This document shows positions 23,657 through 34,213 of a stretch of DNA of 64,000 bases, in pieces. The stretch covers positions 25,740,990 to 25,804,989 of the forward strand of contig CM038465.1 in assembly GCA_021464415.1 (NCBI GenBank), written 5' to 3'. The notes under the pieces are model-generated. The model had not been told where the DNA came from. It searched no databases and was given only the letters and a program-made list of their open reading frames with translations. Source of the stretch: Lonicera japonica. Lineage: Eukaryota > Streptophyta > Magnoliopsida > Dipsacales > Caprifoliaceae. Numbering within the stretch: position 1 is the first letter of the stretch; each line of letters begins with the position of its first letter. The translations under genes and the position numbers were made by a program.

Positions 23657-25388
23657 CTAGGCGAGAAATATGTTTCCTTATCAAATTTGGTTTCCTTGTT
23701 TATGTTGGTTTCTATTGCCTTGTTAATAGTTTTCATATTTACGTAGAATTGTTATTATCTTATTCTGAATTGGATGGACTCTATTATATAGTTATATATA
23801 GATAGAATCATTCAAAAGATTAAGGTACAATAGAAATATTCTTGTTTCTGTGGGATTTGTAGGAGAGTTCATCTTATTGTGAAAGAGAGGTTAAAGGGCT
23901 GTTGATTTTCTTCTTCTGTGAGAGTTTTGAGTGCAATAATTCTTGTGATAGATTTTGTAATCGTTTTCAAAGAATTAGTGAAATCTTCGTTTGTTGAATA
24001 TTGTGTGTTCTATTATCTATCTTCTTCCTTTTTCTCATCCTTATTATCTCTAGTTATTAATATCTACTATTTGAATTACGATCCGTGGGGTGATTTATTG
24101 TTAACAATCACAACATATATTTACAAAAACTTCTTCTCAAATATATATATACACATATTTGCGAAGCTTAGGGTTAGATGGATTCCCAAGTTTACTTCAA
24201 TCAGTAACCACAAAAACCATATATACATATGTTATTTTAGTTTGATGAACCTAATAAATGTGTGCGAGATAGTTACAAATTGAATAATCAAAACAAAATA
24301 AATATAAGAAAAGTATATATTAGAGCTCAAAGTGATCTAGACACAAGTCATTACTCTTAAAAAAATATTTTTTGGGGTGGGCATAGTTGTAAGATTTATC
24401 GTTTTACTTTGTAAAACGACTACTTAATGCAATTCAATTATTGTAAGTCCGTTGATTTTCTCTATGGACTATGGTTTTGACTAGGAAGGGGAGAAAAAAT
24501 CATCCCCAAAGTCATTATAGACATGATTTATTTTTTGGGGAGGGCATAGTTGTACGTTTTATCGTTTTTTCTTTGTAAAACTGCTAGATAATGCAGTTCA
24601 ATTATTGTAGATCTGTTGATTTAAAATTATATCTAAGTTCGTTCAAAGCAAAAAGTAAAGTCAAGTAAACAAAAAAAATACAACTTAGAGCCCTGCTGAA
24701 AGGCAACGAAAGGTTATAATCAAAATAATTTTTTGTTTAGTATTTTAGGATGGATTGTCTTATATAGCCCAGTTTCTATCTTTAATTTAATTTTATATAG
24801 TTATATTTGGTTTAGTTCCTTTTATGCTTGCTTGTAAGTAATCATATTTCCTCATTAATTAATGAGGAAAGTGTAGTCCCTAAAGAGGTTGGCAAGTCAT
24901 TATTAGTGCAGAAATTTATTATAATACGATTTTGTAAAGTCTTTATGGTGGATTAAAAATTTAAAAGTAACTGGCCCTAAGATTAATTTTTTAGGGGAAG
25001 ATGGAAATGAATTTCCTAAGTCATTATTGTAGAAAAAAAAATTTGGGAGGGTGGTTCAAATAATTTTAGCTAAGTCTAAACGAATTTTGTAAGTCTCATC
25101 ATGAGTGTGGAAATTATTTGAGGCAATTAGATATAAGGCCACATTCCAATAACAACATAATTATAAAGGCCAATTATAAATTAGCATTACAAATTAAGGA
25201 CATTACATAAAAATGACAATAATGCCCCTTCCTTATTTAACTAATAACACACTAAACCTAATATATATATAACTTCTCACTTATTCAAAAACCAGTTGCA
25301 ACCAAATCCAAGTTGAAAATTTTCAAAATCCACAACGATCGATCATCAGAACCACTTAGCACATCCTGGGTGATGTGTGATGACAGGG

Positions 25389-25463
25389 GGTGCTAAATGC
25401 ATTTAGCACCTACTGCTTTGCTGTCAAATGTGCTAAAAGTTGGTGCTAAATGCATTTAGCACC
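25389..25463. repeat. Left subterminal pair of GGTGCTAAA palindromes
   Basis: Perfect palindromes occupy 25389-25410 and 25442-25463: arm GGTGCTAAA, core TGCA, mirror arm TTTAGCACC. They lie 270-345 bp inside the left end of the Mutator-like element. Single half-motifs (gtgctaaaag, ggcaccc, ttagcacc) surround them. Confidence 0.9.
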
Positions 25464-25559
25464 TTCTGCTGAAAGAAGCTTTTGGCACCCTATGTGTGTT
25501 AAACACAATGCTGTTGAAATCGTTTAGCACCACTGCAGTTTCTTACTAAAAAATTGATA

Positions 25560-26632
25560 TGTTCTTGTTGATTGTATTATTGATAGGTATGTTCCCGTTA
25601 GCGATGGCTGTTGTCGACTCGAAAAATGTTGCTAATTAGGAATGGTTCTTAAATTATCTGAAGGTTATTGTCGGAACGTATAAACAAATAATGTTTATTT
25701 CTGACCGACATGTTGGCTTGAAAAATGGAATTCCTAAAGTATTCAATGATTCATTCCACGCTTATTGCCTTTTCCACTTGAAAAAGTACTTCATATCAGC
25801 ACTTCCGAAAAGCTTTAGGAAAAAGAAATTAGCAGTGCAATTGTTCTCGAGTTGTACACATGCTCGTACGGTTGACGAGTATATGGAGCATTATCGAGAC
25901 CTCGTCATCCTTGTGGGGGAAACAATGAATAAATTCTTAAAAAGTGCACCCGTTGAACATTGGGTAAATGCATTCTTCCCGGGGAGAAGGTACAGTGTTA
26001 TAGCTTCAAATATGGATGAAAGCTATAACTCCTGGATTATAAATGAACGTAATCTGTCAATTACAACAATGCTAGACCAAATTCGGGTGAAGGTAATGAA
26101 ACAAATGTCAGATAGGCGAGAGGCGTCGAGGTGTTGGAAAAATGAATTATGTCCGTCTTTCGAAAATAAACTAAAAGATAAGGCCACCGAGAGTTCCTCG
26201 TGGACGGTGACTAAATTTGATGATACGCTGTATGAAGTTAGAGAGCAAAAGACTTACCGCGTAGATCTTAAAATATGGCAATGTTGCTGCAATTCCTGGT
26301 GCATTGATGGTTTTTCGTGTTCCCATGCTGTTTTGAGCATACTCACAAATAATAAAAATATTTACGAATACATTGATCCATGCTTCTTAGCAGTCAACTA
26401 GAAGAGCTCGTTCTCCAAACCAATTTATCATGTTCCAACTTATGGTCTGAGTGCTAATGTATTGGCAAATGTAATAGAGATATTAGCTTTAGATTGCAAC
26501 ACACAGCCTGGTCTACCAAAAAATAATCGATTCGACACAAACACTTCAAGTACGAGGAAGAAGCGAAAGTGTGGAAGGTGCAACAAGTATGTTTATCACA
26601 ACAAGAAATTGTGCAACGAGCCTATTGCTTAA
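25560..26632 (+). pseudogene. MULE (mudrA-type) transposase, C-terminal part, broken
   Basis: The readable part starts inside the catalytic DDE domain. The conserved FPLAMAVVDS stretch (from about 25590) is followed by an in-frame TAG where this family normally has a tryptophan, then EWFLNYLK, then the uninterrupted segment 25691-26401, beginning FISDRHVGL with the second catalytic Asp. It ends in a SWIM zinc finger (CCCNSWCIDGFSCSHA; C-x-C...C-x-H type). A further TAG at 26399-26401 is followed in the same frame by the usual C-terminal tail and a cysteine/histidine knuckle (CGRCNKYVYHNKKLC) ending near 26632. The N-terminal half of a normal transposase is absent: only about 440 bp lie between the TIR and the DDE remnant. 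The gene cannot make an active enzyme. Confidence 0.85.
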
Positions 26633-26889
26633 AAATAGTGCGGAACATGCATACATAGTCCTTACAAAAAAATTATTCATTGCTAGTAGTCCTATTCTTA
26701 CAATTTCTCTTTTCTGTTAGAAAATGTCCTAAAATTGTTTAAACACATTTTTATTGATACTGAATATTTCGTATAATTCCAATATTTGTACCATCAGATA
26801 TACTTCTTCTTGTATGTTCGCGATTTTTGTATGTTCAAAAGAAGCTGCTAAATGACTTATAGCACCATCAGATTCCTTCTTAGCACCTT

Positions 26890-27345
26890 CTGGTTTTTTT
26901 TTTGTGATGTGTGTTAACAGGGGGTGCTAAATGCATTTAGCACCTTCTACTTTGTTGTAAACTGTGCTAACAGGGAGTGCTAAAGCATTTACCACCTCTT
27001 GGAATACATTTAGCACCTCTTGGATTTTTTGTGATGAGTGCTGACAGGGGGTGCTAAATGCATTTAGCAACTCCTCTTTTTTTTTTGTGCTATAAACTGT
27101 GCTGACATGAGGTGATAAAGCATTTAGCACCTCCTGGAATACATTTAGCACCTCCTGAATTTTTTGTGATGTGTGCTGACAGGGGGTGCTAAATGCATTT
27201 AGCACCTCCTGGATTTTTTGTGATGTGTGCTGACAGGGGGTGCTAAATGCATTTAGCACTTCCTGCATTTTTTTTTGGTAATGTGTGCTGACAAGGGATG
27301 CTCAATGCATTTAGCACCTACTGGATTTTTGTGATGTGTGCTCAC
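26890..27345. repeat. Minisatellite array built on the GGTGCTAAA palindrome
   Basis: About seven to eight tandem units of roughly 50-65 bp each consist of 'gtgatgtgtgctgacag', a palindrome (arm GGTGCTAAA, TGCA core, mirror arm) and 'tcctggattttttt'. Perfect or near-perfect palindromes start at 26923, 27053, 27185 and 27239. The minus-strand frame through this array only reflects the repeat period and is not a gene. The array separates the 3' ends of the two convergent genes of the element. Confidence 0.85.
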
Positions 27346-27615
27346 AGAAGATTCAACATATTAAACAACCGGTGTCAAAAAAAGACTTTTAATGTGAAGA
27401 AAACTTAACAACAATGCTTACAAATATCACTAGTTATCAAAATTCTTTCACATTTTCCACTTATATATATATCAAATATTCACAACTATAATTACAAACA
27501 TACTTACAAAAAATATCTAAACATCAAATTCTTTCACATGTTCAACTACAAATGTTGTAGCGTCATCAATAATTGAATTAATACTATCACTGGAACCACC
27601 TCCTTTACCGGAAAG

Positions 27616-30600
27616 TTAATAATCAACTCCTTCCTCAGCAAGTTCCTTTGTAATTCTTTCGGTTTCAAGTTCCCAGTTATGATTCTTATCACACAACAAC
27701 TGATAAGTAATTTTAGCTATCTTTATTTGTATCAATTTTACGTCCATAGCTTTTGGAACTTCTTCACCCCGAACAAGTCTCTCAAGAAATTCACAAACAA
27801 AAAGTGCACAATCAGGACTGCAAAACCACATAAAAAACATAGAAACAATCATCTTCAAGTTTTCCAAGAATTAAGATACCAAAACAAAATTTAAAAGCAC
27901 TAGCCTAGCAAAAAATACATAAAGTTCAAGGTGATAAACTTGTTTTATAACAAATATCAAAACAGACAAACTAGCAGCAATAGAAAAATAGGTTTAGCAC
28001 CATTTTTGACCCGAAAAAGAATAACTAAATCATATAGGGCTAAAATGTCCAAAAATAGAATGGTACAAAACCTTTTTAACACCATCCAATGCTACACATC
28101 ATGGTGCTACATTTATTTTTAGAACAATTTCTATGGAACAGAGTAACTGGTGCTGAAACAGATTAGCACCCGTCAAACATCAAGGTACTAAACTCAGCTT
28201 TTTTTGAGATTGTAAAGTACTCACTCTTCAGCTTGTTGCACGCACTCCGCCCTGATAACCTTGGTATCCTTCACCTTCAAATCACCACGAGCATGTAACA
28301 GTTTCATTACAGCTTTCTTCAACATAAATCAAATAGAAACCAATATTAGAATCATTATTGTCAAACACTAAGTGTATTGAAAAATTTTCAAAAATACCAT
28401 ATGTACAGCCTCCTCATAGTAATGATCCACTAGCTTCTTTGATTGTCTTCCCCATCTTCTTAGTATCATCGTGTTGTAATGAGTCCATCTTAAACTGGGT
28501 AAATTAAGGACAAGAAGGGTCCAGTGATACCCACCATTGTCCCCAAGAGACCTGCAGTGATTCATTGGAAACATAAGATATTTTGTTTCCAACGGCATTT
28601 TCATTATGGGAGCTTCAAGAAGATCCTTCAAAAACATATCAATTTTATCCCGTACACCTTGCTGCGTAAAAATAAATAAATTATTTACTTAGCATCTAAT
28701 ACAACACTAAAAACCATTCAAAATAGCATAATATGTAGGAGAAAAATATTACCCATGCAGAATAAGAAAAAATTATAATATCTTCTTTTTGCAAATTCTT
28801 GATACGTGCGTAACATACTAATCGATGATCTGCATTCATAGAGAGCAGATTTAGTAAAAATACTCTTAGATTTATGAAGAGAAAAATCATAAGATTAAAG
28901 TTATTATAATCATACCTGCCCATTAACAAAGTAATTGCACATTAAATCTTCAAGAAGATAGCTAGATATGAACATTGACAAATGATAACTTTTCCGAGCC
29001 ATGGAGCTGCACCGAACCGAAAAAAAGTACAAATAAATGATTTAACACCAAATAAAACTGCTAAAACACTTTTAGCACCCAATTTTCTCCATAACAGAAT
29101 AAGTAAATCACATGGTGCTAAAAAATCGAGCACCAACAGTGAACAAAAGATAATCAAAATGAAGGTGCTAAACTGAAGGTGCTAAAAGGTGTTTTAGCAC
29201 AAAATGTGAACAAGTATTAATAAAACTAAAGGTGCTAAACTGGTTTAGCACCAATTTTCCAGCAATGGGTTGGTGCTAAAACACTTTTAGCACCAATACA
29301 AAACAATGTACAAAGAAAATCTCAAAAGAAGAAAATAAGTAAATCAGATGGTGCTAAAAGGTGTTTTAGCACAAAAAGTGAACAAGTATTAATAAAACTG
29401 AAAGTGCTAAGCTGGTTTAGCACCAATTTTCCAGCAATGGGTTGGTGCTAAAAGTGTTTTAGCACCAATACAAAACAATGTACAAAGAAAATCTCAAAAA
29501 ACAAAATAAGTAAATCACATGGTGCTAAAAGGTGTTTTAGCACCAAAAGTGAAAACTATTAATAAAATTGAAGGTGCTAAATTGGTTTATCACCGAATAC
29601 AAAACAAAGTACAACCAAATTCAAAATAATACATATGATTTATTTGCCTCCGTGAAAAATTTCTCCACAACCTCCCTTTCATTCGGATCCAGAAAAACCA
29701 TTATGTCTTTCATTTTAGACAACGGTAAGAATTTTCCAGCACCCTCATCATCGGGAGTTAGGAACTCATCAACTTCAATAACTTCTTCTTCAGTTAATGG
29801 GGGTTTAACTTTTTCAACTTCCTTCCCCAACTTCTTGTCAGAATAAACTTCCTTAGATGAATCAAATCAATATTCAAGTCAAATGTTGGGAAGTCCTCCT
29901 CCTTCTTTTCTTCCACTTTATGCTCTGCACTCTTATTCAACATTTCTTTGTCAATAACCTTCCAGCATCATTTTTTCAACCTCCACCTCCACGTCCTCCT
30001 TTTCTTCCCATCCTTTTTTCTTCTTCAACTTCTTCTTCTTCTTCTTCTTCATCCTCCATATTATATGCCGTCCTCTTCAGATAGTAATATTCATAATTAC
30101 TATCAATCTTTGCCTTCCTTGGCTTTGCTTTCAGCCTTATTATAAAAGATCTCGTCTTCTTCTCTTCACCCTTATCCTCTTCACTTATTTTTTCTTCCTT
30201 CGAGGGAGTTTCAAACTGTAAATCTCCCCGCACCCCAGAACAAACAAGGTCAACAAACAAATCAGGGTCATCTTGCTCCGGTTTATCGCATAAAACGAAC
30301 TCCAGCTCAATAAGTTGCTTGTGTTTGTTCAGTCGAAGCATCAATTCAAGCTCTGCAACCCTGTTTTTCAATGCTTTTATTTCAATATCTTTCTCGTCCC
30401 CTTGTCCATCTTTCACCGATTCTGGCTCTGCCCTCTCACCGCCAACATCTTTATTTGTTGGACCTTCTTCCTCTGCCTTGTACCATTCTATCGCCTTCAG
30501 ATCCGTCCTTAGCGTACCCGTATTATCCGAACTCAACAATAATTCTTCCTCAGGAAAAATATTACAAATTTCTTTGGATACCTGGATTATAAAATAAAAA

Positions 30601-31839
30601 GAATGTAAAAAAATAAAAAATTAACCATAAAAGCATATAAAAATTTGTTTTCGTTACCTTGGATGCATCTAAATCTGCCAGCTCAAAATCAAACAACATA
30701 CGCTTTAATACATTAATGTTCCACAGAACAAATCTAGGCGTCTCATCGCTCTGCCCACTATAGGGCTGAATGCCTTTATAGTGTTCACAAAACCAAAACT
30801 GCAATTACAAAAATCCAAACATCAATTGGTGCTAAAATAGATAACTTCATGGTGCTAAACCAGTTATAGCACCAAATGGGACAACACTTCAATGGTGCTA
30901 AAACCCTTTTATCAAAGATAGAAATAGACAACATACAAAATTTAAGGTGCTAAAACAGACTTAGCACCATTTTGTAAATATAATTAAAAATAAATAGACA
31001 AAAATTAAGAAACTTACAAGCAACTACACAACACACCCGGGGGTCCGGATGGGATCTTTGTAATGTTTCTTGACTATTCTCATCAAATGGTCGTGTATAA
31101 TGGTAGCCCACTGAAAATCAGCTACTTTGTCCAAATCTTCAATGCAAGGCACAAAACTTAAAGAAATTGTCCTGTTTGAGTTAGCAAAAAAAATAGCTAC
31201 TAAAATGTAGAGTATAAGGCAGCGCGCAAAATCCTCCTCGCTGCTATCTTCTACAACGGCACTATGTACAGCCGCAAGATGTGTAACTTTCAATGTCGAT
31301 TCGCCCCTGAATCACCTCTTAATAAATTCCGAATCACACACGGATTCGGATGACTGCAAAAAAAACCTCCTCCCATGCTTTGGCAATCCAAATGTAATGG
31401 ATACATTATCGGGGGTTAACTTCACTGCCTCCCCGACAATTAAAAATGCATCCTCCTCCTCCGAATAGGCAAAAATAGTTTTCTTACCTGCCTGACCAAT
31501 CATTCCGACGTGATTTGCAATAATTTTCTCCTCAAAAATGGCCTTGAAAATACCACCAAAAGGAGTCCTCATCGTCACTCCAATGTGACACTGTCTAATG
31601 TCACCACGAGACTTCATCCGAGCAATTTCATCCACAATTGATACAAGGTTGCATTTAAACACGGTTGGTCTGGAAGATTCTTTCCCATAAGATTTATCAA
31701 CCCTCTATCCTTTCTTTACAACTTTCTTAACAGATTTTGGCTTTCTTTTCTTGCCATTAGATTGCCTATCATTTCTTTTCCCCTTGGAAGAAAAACTTTG
31801 TTCCCCAACATTTTTCCTTGAACTACTTGTAGTCATCAT
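27616..31839 (-). pseudogene. DUF1985-like / Ulp1-like C48 peptidase gene of the Mutator-like element, decayed
   Basis: Read on the minus strand, an ATG near 31839 opens a lysine-rich, NLS-like start (KKRKPKSVKKVVKKG) ended by an in-frame TAG near 31700. In the same frame 31662-31024 encodes a region with a TPDNVSITFGLP motif and a later SFVPCIEDLDKV block, resembling the DUF1985/plant-mobile-domain part of Mutator-borne proteins, interrupted by a TGA at 31309-31311. Further exons are about 30804-30660, 30539-29976 (acidic, coiled-coil, ending in a Glu run) and 29830-29621. The Ulp1-type part lies at 28637-28368 (GYHWTLLVLN with catalytic His near 28525; Asn, not Asp, in HYNT), then an exon ending at 28225 (GA|GTGAGT) that splices in frame to 27817 (TTGCAG acceptor), giving the catalytic-Cys motif DPDCALFVC. 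Exon limits are partly inferred. Proteins of this kind are known from KAONASHI-type and VANDAL-type MULEs. Confidence 0.7.
29040..29600. repeat. Intronic array of GGTGCTAAA palindromes
   Basis: At least seven paired motifs occupy an inferred intron of the Ulp1-like gene, for example 29231-29252, 29272-29294, around 29350, 29409, 29442 and 29521. Cores vary (CTGG, ACACT, AGGTGT, AGTGT) while the arms stay constant. Two ~170-bp sections (about 29200-29330 and 29370-29500) are near-duplicates of each other. Confidence 0.85.
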
Positions 31840-31919
31840 GCCTTCTACACAATTAATATAAACCTTCATTATCACTGTTATCATTATATATATACATATA
31901 TCTAATTAGCATACACACA

Positions 31920-32640
31920 GGGGGGCTAAAACATAAGGTGTTAAAATAGCTTAACACCACATGAGAACTAAAAAACTTAAGGTGCTAAAACAGTTTAGCA
32001 CCTATCCAATGGTAACATAAAAGGTGCTAAAACAGTTTAGCACCTATCCAATGGGAACTAAAAACATAAGGTGCTAAAGTAGTTTAGCACCACAAGGGGA
32101 CTAAAAACATACAGTTTAGTACCACAAGGAACTAAAAAACATAAGGTGCTAAAACAGTTTAGCACCCCATCTAAAGTCTAAAACTACTAGAATGAACACA
32201 TTTGAATACATGAACACAAAATCTCAAAACAAAAAAATCAGAAATATGCAAAAATATTGTTTCAACTTAAATATACAAAACAACTTAGCACCAAAATGTA
32301 CAAAACATAAGGTGATAAAACAGTTTAGCACCACATCCAAAGTCCAAACTACTAGTATGTTCAACAAAATCAAAGTAAAAATGTGAATTCAAAACACATA
32401 AGTAACCTAACCATATGCAAAAATGTGATTTCAACTTAAAAATCAGATGGTGCGAAAACACATGTCCAAACTAGAAATGGTGCTAAAATCATTTTAGCAC
32501 CACAAGGGAACTAAAACATAAGGTGCTAAAACAATTTAGCACCCTTCCAATGGTACACATCAAGGTGCTAAACTGTTTTAGCACCATTTCTATAAAAACA
32601 AAGTAAGTATTAAAATGGTGCTAAAACAGTTTAGCATCCA
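31920..32640. repeat. Right subterminal array of GGTGCTAAA palindromes
   Basis: About ten paired copies upstream of the Ulp1-like gene include 31981-32002, 32023-32044, 32070-32091 and 32145-32166, then others near 32311, 32478, 32522, 32564 and 32612. The usual core here is ACAG, unlike the TGCA core at the left end. They are spaced by 'taaaaacataa'-type filler. Confidence 0.88.
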
Positions 32641-33500
32641 TCCAATGTCTAAACTACTAAAATGTTCAACAAAATCTAAGTAAAAAATTTGAATAGATGA
32701 ACAAAGTCCAACAAATGAACACAAAACTCATCACCAAAAAAGTTAAAAAACACATCAGAAACCTAACCATAAGCAAAAATGTGTTTTTAACTTAACATAA
32801 ATACAAAATAACTCAATGAATACTCGATTCAAAGCATTAACAAAAATAAATAACCAACGAAAATTAAACAATGAAATAACAGAAGAATGAACGCGTACCT
32901 TAACTAAGAACTGAAGCGACGAAATACCACAAACGAGTAACGAAAACAAGAACAACAATGAAGAATAAACTGAGACCATGAATATAAACAATAACGAACG
33001 TGTTTAGAAAATATAGAGAGAGAAAATTTTGATCGTCTAGATAGAGATGAAATTTTGATCGTGCTGCAATGGTAACAGACGGGGGATGATCGTGCTAGCA
33101 TGCATGGGAAGAGCGAAGGTTTAGCAGAACTTTTATTAGGGGCATTTTTGTCCATTAATATTTCTCATAATCCTTAATATAAAATAACATTATTAAAAGT
33201 GTCCTTAATTTACAATTAAATAATGAAATTAGTCCTCTTTATTTTTGTTCAATATGAATTCGTCCTTATAATAATAAAACATTATATAGTGGGGCCTTAT
33301 AACCCATTTTCTCAAATTATTTCTGGTTGAATGTGAATTCCACATCTTTGAATAGATTATATTTACAAAAGCTTCTTGTCAAATATATATATACACATAT
33401 ATATTTTCCAAAGCTTAGGAATGGATGGATTCCTAAGTTTACTTCAATTAGTAACCACAAAAACTATGTATATATACATAAGTTATTTTAGTTTGATGAA

Positions 33501-34200
33501 TGATACGACCTACGGTAATATCGCACGAAACCCGTAAACACAACAAATTAGTTGTGCGAACCTTGACACAGATACACACGAAAACAGTAGCAAATTAATG
33601 ACCCGGATCGCTTCTACAATCAGATTCTGGTGGAAAACAAAGACACCACAATCGGGTGTAAAATACCGATTAATAAGTCGGATGAATGCCACGGACAAAC
33701 CGATAAGTTCAAGTAGTTCGTGAAGAACTAAAGAGAATTAAGTCACTCAATATTATTATGAATAAAGTCTTAGATGATAAAATAAAACAATGAACCCCCT
33801 TTAAATAGGTAGACGAAAACTTGGACAACAAGAAACCAATCCAACAAGGAATCCTCAAAACAAATCCTAATCAAACAAGAACTAGTCTTTAAAAGAAACA
33901 ATAACAATAATAAATAAATAAAAGTGTGTGGGCTGGTTTGACTCCACATCTTGGGCCGCATAGACATGGTCTTCTCACTCCAATTGGGCTTGAATAAGTG
34001 TAATCCAGCCTCCATTTTGTGCTCCACCTTTTTCCCCTCCAATAGGCTTGATTATGCCTTCTTCTTGAGCCCGAATAGCTTGAATTAATCCATTAAGCTC
34101 TGCCTTTAACTTCTTAGCCCGCGACCTTGTACTTGGGCCTGTTAGAACTTGGATGGCCTTTGAAGTGTCTTCATTTTGCACAACAGCCTTGCCTCCATCA
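33501..34200 (-). repeat. 3' LTR of the Gypsy element
   Basis: This 700-bp LTR has TG...CA ends. It is the left copy in the window but the 3' LTR of the minus-strand element. It matches 39727-40421 along its full length with scattered substitutions. Confidence 0.93.
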
Positions 34201-34213
34201 TTCCCCTCCTCTT
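34201..34213 (-). other. Polypurine tract
   Basis: On the minus strand AAGAGGAGGGGAA directly abuts the 3' LTR. It is the expected plus-strand DNA primer site for reverse transcription and overlaps the stop codon of pol. Confidence 0.85.

Larger units (their letters stand above)
17280..25119. repeat. Degenerate satellite-like repeat landscape, left part
   Basis: The phrases 'ggaagatggaaatgaatttc', 'aagtcattattgtgga', 'tagctagga' and 'agtggtccccaa' recur in the same order many times (for example near 17400, 17690, 18090, 19650, 23300 and 25000), roughly every 70-120 bp. Adjacent near-identical units are visible at 17450-17500 and 17520-17580 ('aggaacatggaaataaaa' plus 'gggtccacatgcaa'). No coding frame follows the repeats. 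The same landscape resumes after the two inserted transposons, at 33314-33500 and from 40422 on. Confidence 0.6.
25120..33313. mobile_element. Mutator-like element (MULE) with 9-bp target duplication, carrying transposase and Ulp1-like genes
   Basis: The 8,194-bp element is bounded by a perfect 9-bp duplication AAATTATTT (25111-25119 and 33314-33322), the Mutator target size. Removing the element and one duplication restores a continuous copy of the host repeat ('gagtgtggaaattattt' joined to 'ctggttgaatgtg'), as seen at 23398-23430. The ends are imperfect TIRs: left GAGGCAATTAGATATAAGGCC, right (reverse complement) GAGAAAATGGGTTATAAGGCC, with similarity continuing inward. Inside are a plus-strand mudrA-type transposase fragment and a convergent minus-strand DUF1985-like/Ulp1-like gene, the opposed layout seen in MuDR-type elements. 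Both genes carry stops, so this copy is not autonomous. Its non-coding parts are packed with palindromic GGTGCTAAA motifs. Confidence 0.9.

Noticed and set aside
23401..24283. Frames of 134 and 121 codons in the satellite landscape
   Set aside because: They span the hairpin cluster and low-complexity T-rich repeats, are not conserved in the duplicated copies, and lack any domain.
26927..27268. 113-codon minus-strand frame with a repeated QEVLNAFSTPCQHTSQKI-type unit, resembling a repeat protein
   Set aside because: It is only the translation of the palindromic minisatellite; every unit carries the DNA palindrome, and no start context or domain supports a gene.
25389..32640. CRISPR-like array: short palindromic repeats with spacers
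   Set aside because: This is a plant nuclear transposon; spacings are irregular, repeats vary in the core, and no cas-type genes exist. The repeats are better explained as element-specific motifs.
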